The notes under the pieces are model-generated. The model ran no database searches, was not told where the DNA came from, and saw nothing but the letters and a program-made list of their open reading frames with translations. Positions 7,343 to 17,456 of a DNA stretch of 34,298 nucleotides are shown in pieces; the first letter of the stretch is position 1; each line of letters opens with the position of its first letter. The stretch lies in the NCBI GenBank assembly GCA_026989335.1, contig JALSJN010000004.1, positions 1 through 34,298 of the forward strand, read 5' to 3'. The position numbers were made by a program, and so were the translations under genes. Source of the stretch: Thiotrichaceae bacterium. GTDB lineage: Bacteria; Pseudomonadota; Gammaproteobacteria; Thiotrichales; Thiotrichaceae.

Positions 7343-7954
7343 ATGATGAATAAATTTTTACTACTTGCTTTGATGCTTCTACTTGGAGTACTCGCTTTTG
7401 CTTTAGGTCTTTTTTCTAAAGAATCATCCACTGCGTTATCTCAATATGTACCTGACTCTGTAGGTGAAATGTTTTCTACAACCACGCGTCATCAATCTAC
7501 TGACTTAAACACACAGCAAGAAAAAAAACGGCATGCGGCAATAGCAGCTTTAGTAATGCCAGATAGTGTAAATGTTAACTTAGAGCAAACAGCTTTAATA
7601 AATAACGTGGAAAAGAAAAGTCCAAATACGCTCAAGAGTTCAGAAAATGCTAAAGATGCTGTGATTGAAATATCTGATGCTCTGATGGCCGAAATGCAGC
7701 AAGAGCTTTCTTCAAAACCAAGCCTTGAAGCTTTAGCAAACATTAAGCAAACGGTTAATGAGGTTGAAACTGAAAACCAAGTATTAAAAGAAAAGCTTAT
7801 TTCTTTAAATGAGCAATCAAAAGAAAGTATTAAAGTTTTGGAAAAGCTCGAAAAGCAACTTAGAAATGAACTGAATGCTCAAAAAGCACTTCCAAACGGA
7901 CGTGATGATCTTATTAAAGAGCTTGAAAAGAAAATCCAAAGTTTAAATCACTAA
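7343..7954 (+). CDS. Uncharacterised membrane-anchored coiled-coil protein
   Basis: This 203-residue protein has an N-terminal hydrophobic segment at about 4-24 (LLLALMLLLGVLAFALGLF), best read as a membrane anchor. A low-complexity middle follows, and from about 135 a charged heptad-rich region (NEVETENQVLKEKLISLNEQ, continuing to the end) should form a coiled coil. No known domain recognised. It lies 30 bases after the 155-residue gene on the same strand and may share its transcript. Membrane-anchored coiled-coil proteins often act as structural or assembly factors, but nothing here proves that. Confidence 0.7.
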   Translation: MMNKFLLLALMLLLGVLAFALGLFSKESSTALSQYVPDSVGEMFSTTTRHQSTDLNTQQEKKRHAAIAALVMPDSVNVNLEQTALINNVEKKSPNTLKSSENAKDAVIEISDALMAEMQQELSSKPSLEALANIKQTVNEVETENQVLKEKLISLNEQSKESIKVLEKLEKQLRNELNAQKALPNGRDDLIKELEKKIQSLNH

Positions 7955-7978
7955 TAGTCAATTATCCCGTTTCCCTCG

Positions 7979-8008
7979 TAGACACTCCCTTCTTTTTTCG
8001 AGTAGAAT
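7979..8008 (+). promoter_or_regulatory. Candidate carAB promoter
   Basis: TAGACA (7979-7984) and TAGAAT (8003-8008) are 18 bases apart, matching four and five positions of the sigma-70 consensus. They lie about 220 bases before carA, which leaves a long leader. I see no clear second promoter and no arginine or pyrimidine operator that I would name. Confidence 0.45.
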
Positions 8009-8225
8009 ACACCCGTTCAATAATCATGGATTTAAAGTTAAGTATTTAGCTTGGATACCATGTGTTTATCAGTTGATCAGTGTTAATAAATGATTGTTGA
8101 TTTTTTAGAAAGTAAGGTCTAAAAAAAACAATAATTTATTTTGTGTGTATGTAAGAATGCTTTTGATCCCCCCTGCTATTAATTACCACATAATAGCTTC
8201 TCAAAAGTCATAAGGGAGTAACAGC

Positions 8226-9401
8226 TTGAAAAACAGCGCAATCTTAGTTCTTGAAGATGGCAGCATCTTCTACGGCCAATCCATTGGGTATAAAGGCACC
8301 AGTATTGGTGAAGTCGTCTTTAATACGTCATTGACAGGGTATCAAGAAATACTCACTGACCCCTCTTATGCTCAACAAATTATTACTTTAACCTACCCTC
8401 ATATTGGCAGTACGGGTATTAATAAAAATGACGAAGAGTCAGAATCTATTTTTGCTTCTGGACTCGTCGTAAAAGATGTACCTAGTTTGTTAAGTAACTG
8501 GCGTTCAGAAGAGTCTTTGCCAGATTATTTGAACAGAAAAAAAGTCGTTGCCATTGCTGATATAGATACTCGTCGCTTAACAAGAATCTTACGAGAAAAA
8601 GGGGCTCAACGTGGTTGTATCGTTGCAGGGATTATTGAAGACTCGACTATAGAACTAGCCAAAAATGAACTTAAGACCTTCCCAGGTCTAAAAGGCATGG
8701 ATTTGGCTAAGGTCGTTTCTACAAAAAAAGCCTACACTTGGAAGGAGCATACATGGGATTTAATAACAAATGAACATGCTAGCCTGAGCACTGAAGAAAC
8801 CAAATTTCATGTTGTTGCGTATGACTTTGGGATTAAGAAAAATATTTTACGCATGATGGTCGATCGTGGTTGTCGTGTTACGGTCGTGCCTGCACAAACG
8901 TCAGCCTCTGATGTCTTAAAAATGAATCCTGATGGAGTCTTTTTATCCAATGGTCCAGGCGACCCTGAGCCATGTGATTATGCCATTCAAGCGATTAAAG
9001 ACGTACTTAAGAAACAAGTTCCAATATTTGGTATTTGTTTGGGTCATCAATTACTAGCATTAGCCAGCGGCGCATCTACTTTAAAAATGAAATTTGGTCA
9101 TCATGGTGCCAACCATCCGGTACAGAGTTTAGCGACTAAACGTGTGATGATAACGAGCCAAAACCATGGCTTTTCCGTCGATGAGAAGTCATTACCGGAT
9201 AATCTGATAGCCACACATAAGTCATTGTTTGATGATAGTTTACAAGGTGTTAAACGTACTGATGTACCCGCCTATAGTTTTCAAGGTCACCCTGAAGCTA
9301 GCCCAGGACCACATGATATCGCCCCAATATTTGATGATTTTATAGCCCTTATGTCATTAAATAATCCTGCAAGTCAGACTGCCAGCATGGAGGCGAAGTA
9401 A
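8226..9401 (+). CDS. carA: Carbamoyl-phosphate synthase small (glutaminase) subunit
   Basis: CarA hydrolyses glutamine and passes ammonia through a tunnel to CarB, which makes carbamoyl phosphate for arginine and pyrimidines. The 391-residue product opens with [17 protein letters not shown], typical of CarA. The class I amidotransferase half has the nucleophile Cys271 in [13 protein letters not shown], and His and Glu in [11 protein letters not shown] near the end. The start is TTG, preceded by AAGGGAG at normal spacing; E. coli carA also starts with TTG, so the rare codon appears conserved. Its TAA overlaps the carB ATG by one base (TAATG), a sign of coupled translation and equal dosage. Confidence 0.98.
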   Translation: MKNSAILVLEDGSIFYGQSIGYKGTSIGEVVFNTSLTGYQEILTDPSYAQQIITLTYPHIGSTGINKNDEESESIFASGLVVKDVPSLLSNWRSEESLPDYLNRKKVVAIADIDTRRLTRILREKGAQRGCIVAGIIEDSTIELAKNELKTFPGLKGMDLAKVVSTKKAYTWKEHTWDLITNEHASLSTEETKFHVVAYDFGIKKNILRMMVDRGCRVTVVPAQTSASDVLKMNPDGVFLSNGPGDPEPCDYAIQAIKDVLKKQVPIFGICLGHQLLALASGASTLKMKFGHHGANHPVQSLATKRVMITSQNHGFSVDEKSLPDNLIATHKSLFDDSLQGVKRTDVPAYSFQGHPEASPGPHDIAPIFDDFIALMSLNNPASQTASMEAK

Positions 9402-12400
9402 TGCCTAAACGTACCGACATTAAAAGCATTTTAATTATTGGAGCTGGGCCTATTGTGATTGGTCAAGCCTGTGAGTTTGACTACTCAGGGGCGCAGGCAT
9501 GTAAGGCGCTACGCGAAGAAGGTTACCGCGTTATTCTCGTAAATTCTAACCCTGCAACTATCATGACTGACCCGGAAATGGCAGATGCAACCTATATCGA
9601 ACCGATTCGCTGGCAGACCGTTGCAACGATTATTGAAAAAGAACGTCCCGATGTTTTACTGCCTACCATGGGTGGCCAAACCGCACTTAATTGTGCGCTT
9701 GATCTTGATCGTGAAGGTGTTTTAGAAAAATACGGCATCGAAATGATCGGTGCTAAAAAAGAAGCCATTGATATGGCTGAAGATCGTGAGAAATTTCGCG
9801 TAGCGATGGAAGAAATCGGTTTAAATTCAGCGCGCTCAGGCGTAGCCCACAGTATGGAAGAGGCTCGCCAAGTACAAAAAGGCTTAGGTTTTCCAACGAT
9901 TTGTCGGCCTTCATTCACCATGGGTGGGTCTGGTGGTGGCATTGCTTACAATATGGATGAATTTGATGAAATCGTTGCCCGTGGCTTAGATTTCTCCCCC
10001 ACCACTGAAGTATTGCTTGAAGAGTCTTTACTGGGCTGGAAAGAGTACGAAATGGAAGTAGTACGTGATAAAGCAGACAACTGTATTATTATCTGTGCGA
10101 TTGAAAATCTTGATCCAATGGGTATTCATACTGGGGACTCAATCACGGTTGCACCTGCGCAGACTCTCACGGATAAAGAATACCAAATTCTGCGTAATGC
10201 ATCCTTGGCAGTATTGCGCAAAATTGGTGTTGAAACAGGCGGCTCCAATGTTCAGTTCTCAATCAACCCCAAAGATGGGCGCATGGTTATTATTGAAATG
10301 AACCCTCGTGTTTCACGTTCATCTGCTTTAGCCTCCAAAGCGACCGGCTTCCCGATTGCAAAAATAGCGGCAAAATTAGCAGTCGGTTATACCCTAGATG
10401 AGTTGCAAAATGATATAACAGGTGGCGCAACGCCAGCATCGTTTGAACCTTCAATTGATTACGTAGTGACTAAAATCCCACGTTTCAATTTTGAGAAGTT
10501 TCCTCAGGCTGACCCACGCTTAACCACGCAAATGAAGTCTGTCGGAGAAGTGATGGCAATGGGCCGTACCTTCCAAGAATCTTTTCAAAAAGCGTTACGC
10601 GGATTAGAAATTGATATTGATGGGTTAGATGAGCGGGTTGATTTAAGCGCCAATGATGCCAAAGATATTCTACGACAAGAACTGACTGAAGCGGGCCCAG
10701 AACGTATTTTATATGTGGCTGATGGATTTCGTTTCGGTATGAGTCAAAAAGATTTATTTGATTTAACCGGCATAGACCCTTGGTTTCTCAATCAAGTTGA
10801 AGAACTGATTATCATGGAAAACCAGCTTAAAGGCACATTGCCTAATAGCTTATCCAAAGATAAAATGTTTGAGCTTAAGCGTAAAGGGTTTTCTGATCGC
10901 CGTTTAGCAGTATTATTAGATACCAAAGAAAAAATCGTTCGTAAGTTTCGTCATGATTTAAACGTTAAACCTATTTATAAACGTGTTGATACCAGTGCGG
11001 CTGAATTTTCAACTGATACTGCTTATATGTACTCTAGCTATGATGAAGAGTGTGAGTCAAATCCAAGTGATAAAGATAAAATAATTATACTGGGTGGTGG
11101 ACCAAACCGTATTGGGCAAGGTATTGAATTTGACTACTGTTGTGTTCATGCAGCCTTATCATTACGTGATGATGGTTATGAAACCATTATGGTTAACTGT
11201 AACCCTGAAACTGTTTCAACGGATTACGATACCTCTGATCGCTTATATTTTGAGCCACTAACATTAGAAAATGTACTCGATATTGTTGATCTTGAAAAGC
11301 CCAAAGGCGTTATTGTACAGTACGGCGGACAAACCCCGCTCAAACTTGCAGAAGCGCTAGAAGCTGCAGGTGCACCCATTATCGGTACCAGCCCCGATGC
11401 AATTGATTTGGCGGAAGACCGTGAACGGTTCCAACAGTTAATAGAAAAACTAGGCTTAAAACAACCGCCAAACCGCACCGCTAGAAATATCGAAGAAGGG
11501 GTTCGTTTGGCGGAAGAAGTGGGTTATCCGCTGGTAGTACGTCCGTCTTATGTATTAGGCGGCCGTGCTATGGAAATTGTCCATAACGAAGATGATTTGC
11601 GCGTTTATATGCGTGATGCGGTTAAAGTGTCTAATGATTCCCCTGTTTTGCTTGATCGCTTTTTAGATGATGCAATAGAAGTGGATGTGGATGCAATTTG
11701 CGACGGCACGGATGTTCTGATCGGTGGCATTATGCAACATATTGAGCAGGCTGGTGTTCACTCAGGTGATTCGGCATGTTCATTACCGCCTTATTCTTTA
11801 AGCCAAGAAATACAAGATGAAATGCGCCAGCAAACTCGTGCAATGGCATTAGCTTTAAATGTAGTGGGTTTGATGAATGTACAATTTGCGATTCAAACTA
11901 ACGATGCCGGCAAGCAAGCCATTTATGTTTTAGAAGTTAACCCACGCGCCTCTCGAACCGTACCTTATGTATCCAAAGCAACCGGGCGACAGTTAGCTAA
12001 AGTCGCCGCACGTTGTATGGCCGGTCAGTCATTAAAAGAGCAAGGGATGGTAGAAGAGATCATACCTGATTTGTATTTTGTTAAAGAGGCCGTATTCCCG
12101 TTTATTAAGTTTCCAACTGTAGACCCCATTCTAGGCCCCGAAATGAAATCGACAGGTGAGGTTATGGGCGTTGGCAAGACATTTGCTGAGGCCTATGGTA
12201 AATCTCAACAAGGGGCTAGTGTCGACTTCCCTAAAATTGGCGGAACAGCCTTTATCAGTGTTCGTGAAGCTGATCGAAAAGCGGTGATAGATGTTGCTAA
12301 ATTGTTAACAGATCTTAAATTTACTTTAATAGCAACACGCGGTACGGCGCGTACATTAGAGTCAGCTGGCTTTAGTTGTGATGTGGTTAATAAGGTCCGC

Positions 12401-12625
12401 GAAGGTCGCCCGCATATTGTTGATTTACTTAAAAACAATCAAGTTGATTTTATTGTTAACACTACCGAAGGTAAAAGTGCTATCCAAGACTCTTCTGAAA
12501 TACGTCGAGTTGCATTACGCGCTAAGGTGGCTTACACAACCACTATCACAGGGGCTTGGGCTTTATGTCAGGCATTGATGCACAACGAAGATGAAGTTGT
12601 TTACAAACTACAAGACCTTAGTTAA
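9401..12625 (+). CDS. carB: Carbamoyl-phosphate synthase large subunit
   Basis: The 1074 residues match the normal size of CarB. It has two homologous ATP-grasp halves: the first (about 1-400) makes carboxyphosphate and carbamate, and the second (about 553-935) makes carbamoyl phosphate. Paired signatures are visible: [20 protein letters not shown] and [20 protein letters not shown], then [20 protein letters not shown] and [20 protein letters not shown]. Residues 401-552 form the oligomerisation domain. The C-terminus from about 936 is the MGS-like allosteric domain, which in enterobacteria binds UMP, IMP or ornithine. Its stop codon lies inside the left end of a repeat (12622-12785), so the gene is immediately followed by non-coding repeat DNA. 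Confidence 0.98.
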   Translation: MPKRTDIKSILIIGAGPIVIGQACEFDYSGAQACKALREEGYRVILVNSNPATIMTDPEMADATYIEPIRWQTVATIIEKERPDVLLPTMGGQTALNCALDLDREGVLEKYGIEMIGAKKEAIDMAEDREKFRVAMEEIGLNSARSGVAHSMEEARQVQKGLGFPTICRPSFTMGGSGGGIAYNMDEFDEIVARGLDFSPTTEVLLEESLLGWKEYEMEVVRDKADNCIIICAIENLDPMGIHTGDSITVAPAQTLTDKEYQILRNASLAVLRKIGVETGGSNVQFSINPKDGRMVIIEMNPRVSRSSALASKATGFPIAKIAAKLAVGYTLDELQNDITGGATPASFEPSIDYVVTKIPRFNFEKFPQADPRLTTQMKSVGEVMAMGRTFQESFQKALRGLEIDIDGLDERVDLSANDAKDILRQELTEAGPERILYVADGFRFGMSQKDLFDLTGIDPWFLNQVEELIIMENQLKGTLPNSLSKDKMFELKRKGFSDRRLAVLLDTKEKIVRKFRHDLNVKPIYKRVDTSAAEFSTDTAYMYSSYDEECESNPSDKDKIIILGGGPNRIGQGIEFDYCCVHAALSLRDDGYETIMVNCNPETVSTDYDTSDRLYFEPLTLENVLDIVDLEKPKGVIVQYGGQTPLKLAEALEAAGAPIIGTSPDAIDLAEDRERFQQLIEKLGLKQPPNRTARNIEEGVRLAEEVGYPLVVRPSYVLGGRAMEIVHNEDDLRVYMRDAVKVSNDSPVLLDRFLDDAIEVDVDAICDGTDVLIGGIMQHIEQAGVHSGDSACSLPPYSLSQEIQDEMRQQTRAMALALNVVGLMNVQFAIQTNDAGKQAIYVLEVNPRASRTVPYVSKATGRQLAKVAARCMAGQSLKEQGMVEEIIPDLYFVKEAVFPFIKFPTVDPILGPEMKSTGEVMGVGKTFAEAYGKSQQGASVDFPKIGGTAFISVREADRKAVIDVAKLLTDLKFTLIATRGTARTLESAGFSCDVVNKVREGRPHIVDLLKNNQVDFIVNTTEGKSAIQDSSEIRRVALRAKVAYTTTITGAWALCQALMHNEDEVVYKLQDLS

Positions 12626-12785
12626 GGAGAATCTGATCAAGTCCCATTATTTTTAGCTTGCTGAAATTGCTGATATTTACCACAATTTTCCGTACAAGGA
12701 AGTGATCGCCAGGTCTTACTTCGTGAAAAAATAGCAACCATTTTACCAAAGAAAATCATAATTGGACTTGATCAGAGATTCCTAA
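12622..12785. repeat. Short interspersed repeat with inverted ends, copy 1 (MITE-like)
   Basis: The left end (TTAAGGAGAATCTGATCAAG then TCCCATTAT) and the right end read on the minus strand (TTAGGAATCTCTGATCAAGT then CCAATTATGA) are inverted copies. The 164-bp element has no coding frame. It starts on the carB stop codon and ends just before the greA Shine-Dalgarno. The same end sequence bounds a second, shorter element at 26307-26392. I infer a non-autonomous mobile repeat or palindromic intergenic repeat. Transcribed, it would fold into a long hairpin between carB and greA. Confidence 0.75.
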
Positions 12786-12821
12786 AACAAAGCATAACCG
12801 TCTTAAGAAAAGGAAAATATT

Positions 12822-13298
12822 ATGCATAGAGCACCCGTCACACAAAAAGGCGCTGAAATATTAAAAGCAGAGTTAAATGAACTTAAAACTGTCACCCGCC
12901 CAGAAATTGTTCAGGCAATTTCTACGGCAAGAGAGCACGGTGACTTAAAAGAAAATGCCGAATACCATGCTGCCCGGGAACAACAAAGCTTTTGTGAAGG
13001 CCGCATTCAAGAACTTGAGTCTGTTTTATCCACAGCGCAATTGATTGATGTAAGTTCATTAAATGTTGAAGGACGTGTTGTTTTTGGCGCTACCGTAGAA
13101 CTTGAAGATCTAGAGTCTGAAGAAACCGTAACGTATCAAATTGTCGGTGATATTGAAGCCGATATAAAACTTAATAAGATTGCGGTATCATCCCCCATTG
13201 CACGTTCGATGATAGGTAAAGAGGAGGGTGATGTTGCTACCGTTAACGCCCCAGCTGGCATCCGTGAATATGAAATCATTGACGTAAAATATATTTGA
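12822..13298 (+). CDS. greA: Transcription elongation factor GreA
   Basis: GreA enters the RNA polymerase secondary channel and stimulates cleavage of backtracked RNA. The 158 residues equal the E. coli length. The N-terminal coiled coil (about 1-75) carries the acidic tip in [19 protein letters not shown], with Asp41 and Glu44 as the metal-coordinating pair. The C-terminal FKBP-like domain includes [22 protein letters not shown] precedes the ATG. Location behind carAB is common in gammaproteobacteria, here separated by a repeat element. Confidence 0.97.
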   Translation: MHRAPVTQKGAEILKAELNELKTVTRPEIVQAISTAREHGDLKENAEYHAAREQQSFCEGRIQELESVLSTAQLIDVSSLNVEGRVVFGATVELEDLESEETVTYQIVGDIEADIKLNKIAVSSPIARSMIGKEEGDVATVNAPAGIREYEIIDVKYI

Positions 13299-13337
13299 AG
13301 CATTGCTTCATCTGTTTCAAAGGAAACCCAATAATAA

Positions 13338-13937
13338 ATGAAAACGTCAATAACCACGATTGATATACTGCGCCATGGCGAAGTTGAAGGTCGTGAAGTT
13401 TACCGTGGAATAACGGATGATCCGTTAACCGAAGCTGGTTGGCAGCAAATGGTTGCCTCCTTAGAAGGAATGAGTGATTGGGATATTGTTATTTCATCGC
13501 CGTTGCAAAGTTGCAGTGAGTTTGCCGAGCTCATTGCTTCTGAAGATGACATTGACTTGGACATAAATGATCAATTAAAAGAAATTGATTACGGCATGTG
13601 GGATGGACTTCCTCCCAGTGAAGTTCTAAAGAAGGATACTGACTTACTGTACGCTTGGAGTCAGTCACCTACAACTATCACCCCACCTGATGGTGAAGAC
13701 TATCACCTATTTCAAGGGCGAGTTTTAGCCGCATTTAAAAAACTCATTGAGGAACATGAAGGTCAAAAGCTATTACTCGTTTCGCATACAGGCGTTATTC
13801 GTATCATTCTCATGTATATATTAGGTATGCCCAATGAAAACTTATTTAGTCTTCAAGTGGCATATGGAAGTCTTTCAACAGTACACATTCACCATGATGA
13901 AACAGGGCAGTGGGGCTGTTTAGTTGAGTATAAATAA
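13338..13937 (+). CDS. Histidine phosphatase family protein (alpha-ribazole phosphatase-like)
   Basis: The 199-residue protein has the RHG catalytic motif near the N-terminus (DILRHGEVEG, phospho-accepting His13) and the second catalytic histidine in LLVSHTGVIRIIL. SSPLQSC and EIDYGMWDG are further hallmarks of the branch that includes CobC (alpha-ribazole phosphatase) and phosphoglycerate-mutase-like enzymes. No cobalamin genes are nearby, so a specific substrate should not be assumed. The next gene's ATG follows its TAA with no gap, which suggests co-translation. Confidence 0.85.
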   Translation: MKTSITTIDILRHGEVEGREVYRGITDDPLTEAGWQQMVASLEGMSDWDIVISSPLQSCSEFAELIASEDDIDLDINDQLKEIDYGMWDGLPPSEVLKKDTDLLYAWSQSPTTITPPDGEDYHLFQGRVLAAFKKLIEEHEGQKLLLVSHTGVIRIILMYILGMPNENLFSLQVAYGSLSTVHIHHDETGQWGCLVEYK

Positions 13938-15344
13938 ATGAGTTTTATTACTGAAAGCAGTAACAGCATTCCCTTAGTTCCTCTGGTGAAAAATGAATTA
14001 GAGGACTATTTAAAAGAACAACAAAATTTTGTTAGTAACTGGGTGAACCAGTCTTCATTTAAAGCATTGCCTAATGAGTTCTGTCTTATACCTAATCAAT
14101 CGGGACAAATAGATCGTGTTCTTTGTGGTGTACCACTTTTTTCAGAGAATAATCCTGATAGTGCTCCTATTTGGTCAATGTCATCATTTTCAACCTCATT
14201 GCCAGAAGGTGAATATCATTTTGAAGCGAATGTGTCTGAAAATGAAAAAATCCAAGCTGCTATTGGTTGGGGCTTAGGTGCTTATCGTTTTGACTTTTTC
14301 AAGAAAGATTTCTTGGTGCCTAAAAAAATACCTTTATTAAAGGTAGAAGCTAATCAGCTCGCGCAAATTCAAGCTTTTGTTGATGCTTTTACCTTAGTGC
14401 GTGATATGGTCAATACACCCGCAAATCACATGATGCCAGAAGAGCTTTCTGAAGTGGTTCAAGAGTTGGCACAGCAACATCAAGCACAGTTTAGTGAAGT
14501 TATTGGCGATGATCTATTAACTGAGAATTTCCCCGCTATTCATGCTGTCGGCCGTGCCAGTGAGCACCCCCCCCGATTAATAAAACTTGAATGGTCATCG
14601 GATGCTGATAATACCGAGCTACCTTTACTCACATTGGTGGGTAAAGGTGTCTGTTTTGATACTGGTGGGCTTGATCTGAAGCCTTCCAAGTTTATGCGTA
14701 ATATGAAAAAAGATATGGGTGGTGCGGCTCATGTTTTAGGCTTGGCGCATCTTATTATGAGTTTTGATTTGCCGCTACGTTTGCAAGTGTTAATTGCTGC
14801 CGCCGATAATGCCATCTCAGGTGATGCCTTTAGACCTGGGGATATTATTGATACGCGTGCGCATAAGACTGTAGAAATTGACAATACCGATGCAGAAGGA
14901 CGTTTAGTATTATGTGATGCGCTCACTTTAGCCTGTGAAAGCTCATCATCATTAATTATTGATTTTGCCACCTTAACCGGGGCTGCTCGGGTTGCCGTGG
15001 GCACTGAAATTCCTGCACTATTTAGTAACTCATTGACACTCGCAAGAGACATACAACTAGCCTCGGACAATACCGGTGAAACACTTTGGCCATTGCCTTT
15101 GCATCATGCGTATCGCTATCAGCTTGATAGCCCCGTTGCGGATATTACCAACTGCTCGGCAGAAGGCTACGGTGGTGCAATTACCGCAGCTTTATATTTA
15201 AATGAATTTGTCGATGAAGATATTGAGTGGGCGCATTTGGATGTTATGGCTTGGAATAATCGCACTAGAGACGGACGACCCAAAGGTGGTGAGGCGATGG
15301 GGTTATTGGCCGTGTTTAACTATTTACAACAGCGATTTGTATAA
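13938..15344 (+). CDS. M17 leucyl aminopeptidase family protein
   Basis: This is a 468-residue di-zinc aminopeptidase removing N-terminal residues from peptides. The catalytic C-terminal domain shows VGKGVCFDTGGLDLKPS (Lys236 and Asp241), MKKDMGGAA (Asp259) and the strict motif NTDAEGRLVL (Asp318, Glu320, Arg322), all metal or catalytic positions of M17. The N-terminal domain is divergent from PepA, as in the PepB-like branch. It follows the histidine phosphatase without a gap and is probably in the same operon. The sequence gives no sign of the DNA-binding role known for E. coli PepA. Confidence 0.93.
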   Translation: MSFITESSNSIPLVPLVKNELEDYLKEQQNFVSNWVNQSSFKALPNEFCLIPNQSGQIDRVLCGVPLFSENNPDSAPIWSMSSFSTSLPEGEYHFEANVSENEKIQAAIGWGLGAYRFDFFKKDFLVPKKIPLLKVEANQLAQIQAFVDAFTLVRDMVNTPANHMMPEELSEVVQELAQQHQAQFSEVIGDDLLTENFPAIHAVGRASEHPPRLIKLEWSSDADNTELPLLTLVGKGVCFDTGGLDLKPSKFMRNMKKDMGGAAHVLGLAHLIMSFDLPLRLQVLIAAADNAISGDAFRPGDIIDTRAHKTVEIDNTDAEGRLVLCDALTLACESSSSLIIDFATLTGAARVAVGTEIPALFSNSLTLARDIQLASDNTGETLWPLPLHHAYRYQLDSPVADITNCSAEGYGGAITAALYLNEFVDEDIEWAHLDVMAWNNRTRDGRPKGGEAMGLLAVFNYLQQRFV

Positions 15345-15351
15345 GCAAGAG

Positions 15352-15580
15352 TTACTTCGAAACCATCGCTTGAGTAGTCACTTGCCCAACAAAACTACCA
15401 ACGACCCCACCAGCTATCGACCCTATTAATACGTTTTCTCCCTTTGATGCAGCTATAATCATTCCGCTTAATGACCCTAAGGCTTGCATTCCTTCTTGTC
15501 TATTTGAACAGGCCGTTAGTGATAATACTAATTATCAAGAGTGAGAAAGTTTGTTTTATGTGGTAAGTTAGTTTGATCAT
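15352..15580 (-). pseudogene. Frameshifted glycine-zipper lipoprotein (paralogue of the next gene)
   Basis: On the minus strand an ATG at 15580 opens a signal-like reading (IKQTFSLLIISIIT), which leaves frame near 15520. The adjacent frame continues as LVLSLTACSNRQEG, a proper lipobox, then KGENVLIGSIAGGVVGSFVG and ends QAMVSK at a TAA (15352-15354). The core KGENxxxGSIAGGxxGxxxGQ matches the intact lipoprotein gene next door. A change of one base, or its multiple, around 15518-15525 would restore one continuous lipoprotein of about 75 residues. It is either a decayed tandem duplicate or an assembly error. Confidence 0.75.
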
Positions 15581-15600
15581 ATGCCTATTAGATAACTTAG

Positions 15601-15807
15601 TTAATAAGGTCTAGACTGAGAAATCATTTGCCCTGCAAGGTTGCCTATTAAACCTCCTGCAATAGAGCCTAAGTATGCGTTCTCACCCTTATCCCTTGCA
15701 TAGGCTGCCCCCGCGAAACTACCTGCCGTTGCTAATACTTGCTTTAAGCTCGAACAGCCTGAAAGCCCTACAACTAAACTTATTGTAATAAGTATCTTCG
15801 TTATCAT
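15601..15807 (-). CDS. Small glycine-zipper lipoprotein
   Basis: The 68-residue product has a signal peptide ending in a lipobox (LVVGLSGC, modified Cys18), then a Gly/Ala-rich stretch (GSFAGAAYARDKGENAYLGS and AGGLIGNLAGQM) with GxxxG spacing typical of glycine-zipper domains that pack in or on membranes. Such lipoproteins usually sit at the outer membrane. Family relatives include small SlyB/OsmB-like proteins, but this one is shorter and the identity is not certain. It is downstream of the MBL hydrolase on the same strand and has a frameshifted paralogue next to it. Confidence 0.8.
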   Translation of the reverse strand: MITKILITISLVVGLSGCSSLKQVLATAGSFAGAAYARDKGENAYLGSIAGGLIGNLAGQMISQSRPY

Positions 15808-15831
15808 TATTTTCCCTTTGTTTTTTGTAGT

Positions 15832-16785
15832 TTAGTGCCGATTTAACCAAACATCTAAACCCTGTGCATTAAGTAGAGCATCCATTTTTATAATTTTTTC
15901 ACACGTAGATTGTGACTGCTCACAACCCATTTGATTCAATTGATTAAGTAAATAATTCATCACTTTCTTTTGAATAAACGCTATACGATCATCTTTAATA
16001 TCTTGTGCCTTTAGCGCAATGCTTTTAAAGGCATTAATACTGTTTTTAAGTTGCCTAACAATAGCATCACTTGGGGTCATTGTACCGTAATGGGTGAGAT
16101 ACATGGTTTTGGGGTTTAACGACATTAATCGATCAATACTGGCTAGTAAAGCATCAGGGTCAAACTGTACGGGTGTGGTTGTGGCAAATATGAAACGCCC
16201 CTGTTTTGTCGTAATTTGAGGGTAAGAAACACCAAAAGTATCTCCCGTGAAGATACCTTCGCTGCGCGCATCATAAATACAGAAGTGATGCCGCGCATGA
16301 CCCGGAGTATCCATAAAAATCAATACTCTACCGTTTAAGTTTATACTAAAATTATCCGCTGCTTCTATAACACGATCTGCATCAATCGGGCGAATTGTTC
16401 CATAAAGTTTTCGAAATTTATCTTCACCGTAGACTGCAATTGTGCCTGCTTCTAACTTACTGGGGTCAATTAAATGGGGTGCGCCAAAGGGATGGCAAAT
16501 CAAGCTAGCCTTTCTACAAAGTTTCATTAAATCACCTGCGCCGCCTGCGTGATCGAGGTGTACATGGGTAGGAATGATATAGCGCACTTGATCAAATGAT
16601 AAGCCTCTCTCAATCAAAGCTTGTTCAATATAGGGCACACTATGATTCGTGCCTGTTTCAATAATGGTGACATCACCTGCTTCTTCGAGAATATAAATCG
16701 CAGCCACGCCTGCTTGCCCATACTCTGCATCAAGCTGTGAAATACCATGGCTTAAAGTTTGAGATTTTTTAAGTGAAAATTTCAT
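15832..16785 (-). CDS. MBL-fold metallo-hydrolase
   Basis: The roughly 317-residue protein has the metallo-beta-lactamase motif THVHLDHAGG (HxHxDH, two-metal site), a later metal histidine in DTPGHARHHFCIYD, an Asp in FTGDTFGVSYP and a last His in YLTHYGTM. These place it among glyoxalase II-like or Zn-dependent hydrolases. Substrate unknown. ATG 16785 and an upstream GTG at 16791 are both possible starts and neither has a strong Shine-Dalgarno. It is divergent from the UDG-family gene, about 50 bases apart, so promoters may overlap there. Confidence 0.88.
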   Translation of the reverse strand: MKFSLKKSQTLSHGISQLDAEYGQAGVAAIYILEEAGDVTIIETGTNHSVPYIEQALIERGLSFDQVRYIIPTHVHLDHAGGAGDLMKLCRKASLICHPFGAPHLIDPSKLEAGTIAVYGEDKFRKLYGTIRPIDADRVIEAADNFSINLNGRVLIFMDTPGHARHHFCIYDARSEGIFTGDTFGVSYPQITTKQGRFIFATTTPVQFDPDALLASIDRLMSLNPKTMYLTHYGTMTPSDAIVRQLKNSINAFKSIALKAQDIKDDRIAFIQKKVMNYLLNQLNQMGCEQSQSTCEKIIKMDALLNAQGLDVWLNRH

Positions 16786-16835
16786 AAGCACGTTATAATC
16801 TATAATAATTGGGCTCTCAGCATATTACATAAGTC

Positions 16836-17456
16836 ATGATGCTACAAAAATTAATTACACATCAAGCAGCACTTCAAGCCTGTAAACAATGCCCTGAAAT
16901 GATTCAACCGGTCATTGTTGGAAAACCAATCAAAGCTTCTATTATGCTAATTGGCCAGGCACCAGGCATACATGAAGGGAAGATTAAAAAACCTTTCGGC
17001 TGGACCGCAGGGAAAACCTTATTTAAGTGGTTTGAGTCGATTGGCATGAATGAGGAGGATGTTCGTCATCAAATTTATATGTCAGCAGTATGTCGCTGTT
17101 TTCCGGGGAAAAACAAAAAAGGGAGTGGCGATAGAGTCCCCAATAAAATTGAAATAGCTAATTGTAAAACGTGGCTAGAAAAAGAACATGAACTACTCCA
17201 GCCCAAATTGATTATACCGGTTGGTAAATTGGCAATTTCACAATACTTACAAGTAAAAAAACTCGATGAAGTTGTCGGAAAGCAACATATCGTTGATACC
17301 CCATTATTGCAGGTTGATTGTATTCCTTTGCCTCACCCTTCTGGCTTATCCACTTGGTTTAATACCGAGCCGGGTAAAACACTATTACAAGATGCTTTGG
17401 GGTTAATTGAAAAACATAGCGCTTGGAAGGAGCTTGTAAGCTTAGACGGTAGATAA
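16836..17456 (+). CDS. Uracil-DNA glycosylase superfamily protein (Fe-S type)
   Basis: The 206-residue protein has motif 1 of the UDG superfamily in LIGQAPGIHEGKIKKPFGWT and the C-terminal motif LPHPSGLSTW, as in family 4/5-like enzymes that excise uracil or related bases. Cys16 and Cys19 (CKQC), then Cys86/Cys88 (VCRC) and Cys110, are spaced so that a [4Fe-4S] cluster is likely. The Gly-Gln-Ala-Pro-Gly motif lacks the Asp of classical Ung. Repair activity is inferred from the family only. Confidence 0.85.
   Translation: MMLQKLITHQAALQACKQCPEMIQPVIVGKPIKASIMLIGQAPGIHEGKIKKPFGWTAGKTLFKWFESIGMNEEDVRHQIYMSAVCRCFPGKNKKGSGDRVPNKIEIANCKTWLEKEHELLQPKLIIPVGKLAISQYLQVKKLDEVVGKQHIVDTPLLQVDCIPLPHPSGLSTWFNTEPGKTLLQDALGLIEKHSAWKELVSLDGR

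Noticed and set aside
15202-15429. 75-codon plus-strand frame across the aminopeptidase end
   Set aside because: It overlaps the conserved end of the M17 gene in another frame and the antisense of the lipoprotein pseudogene.
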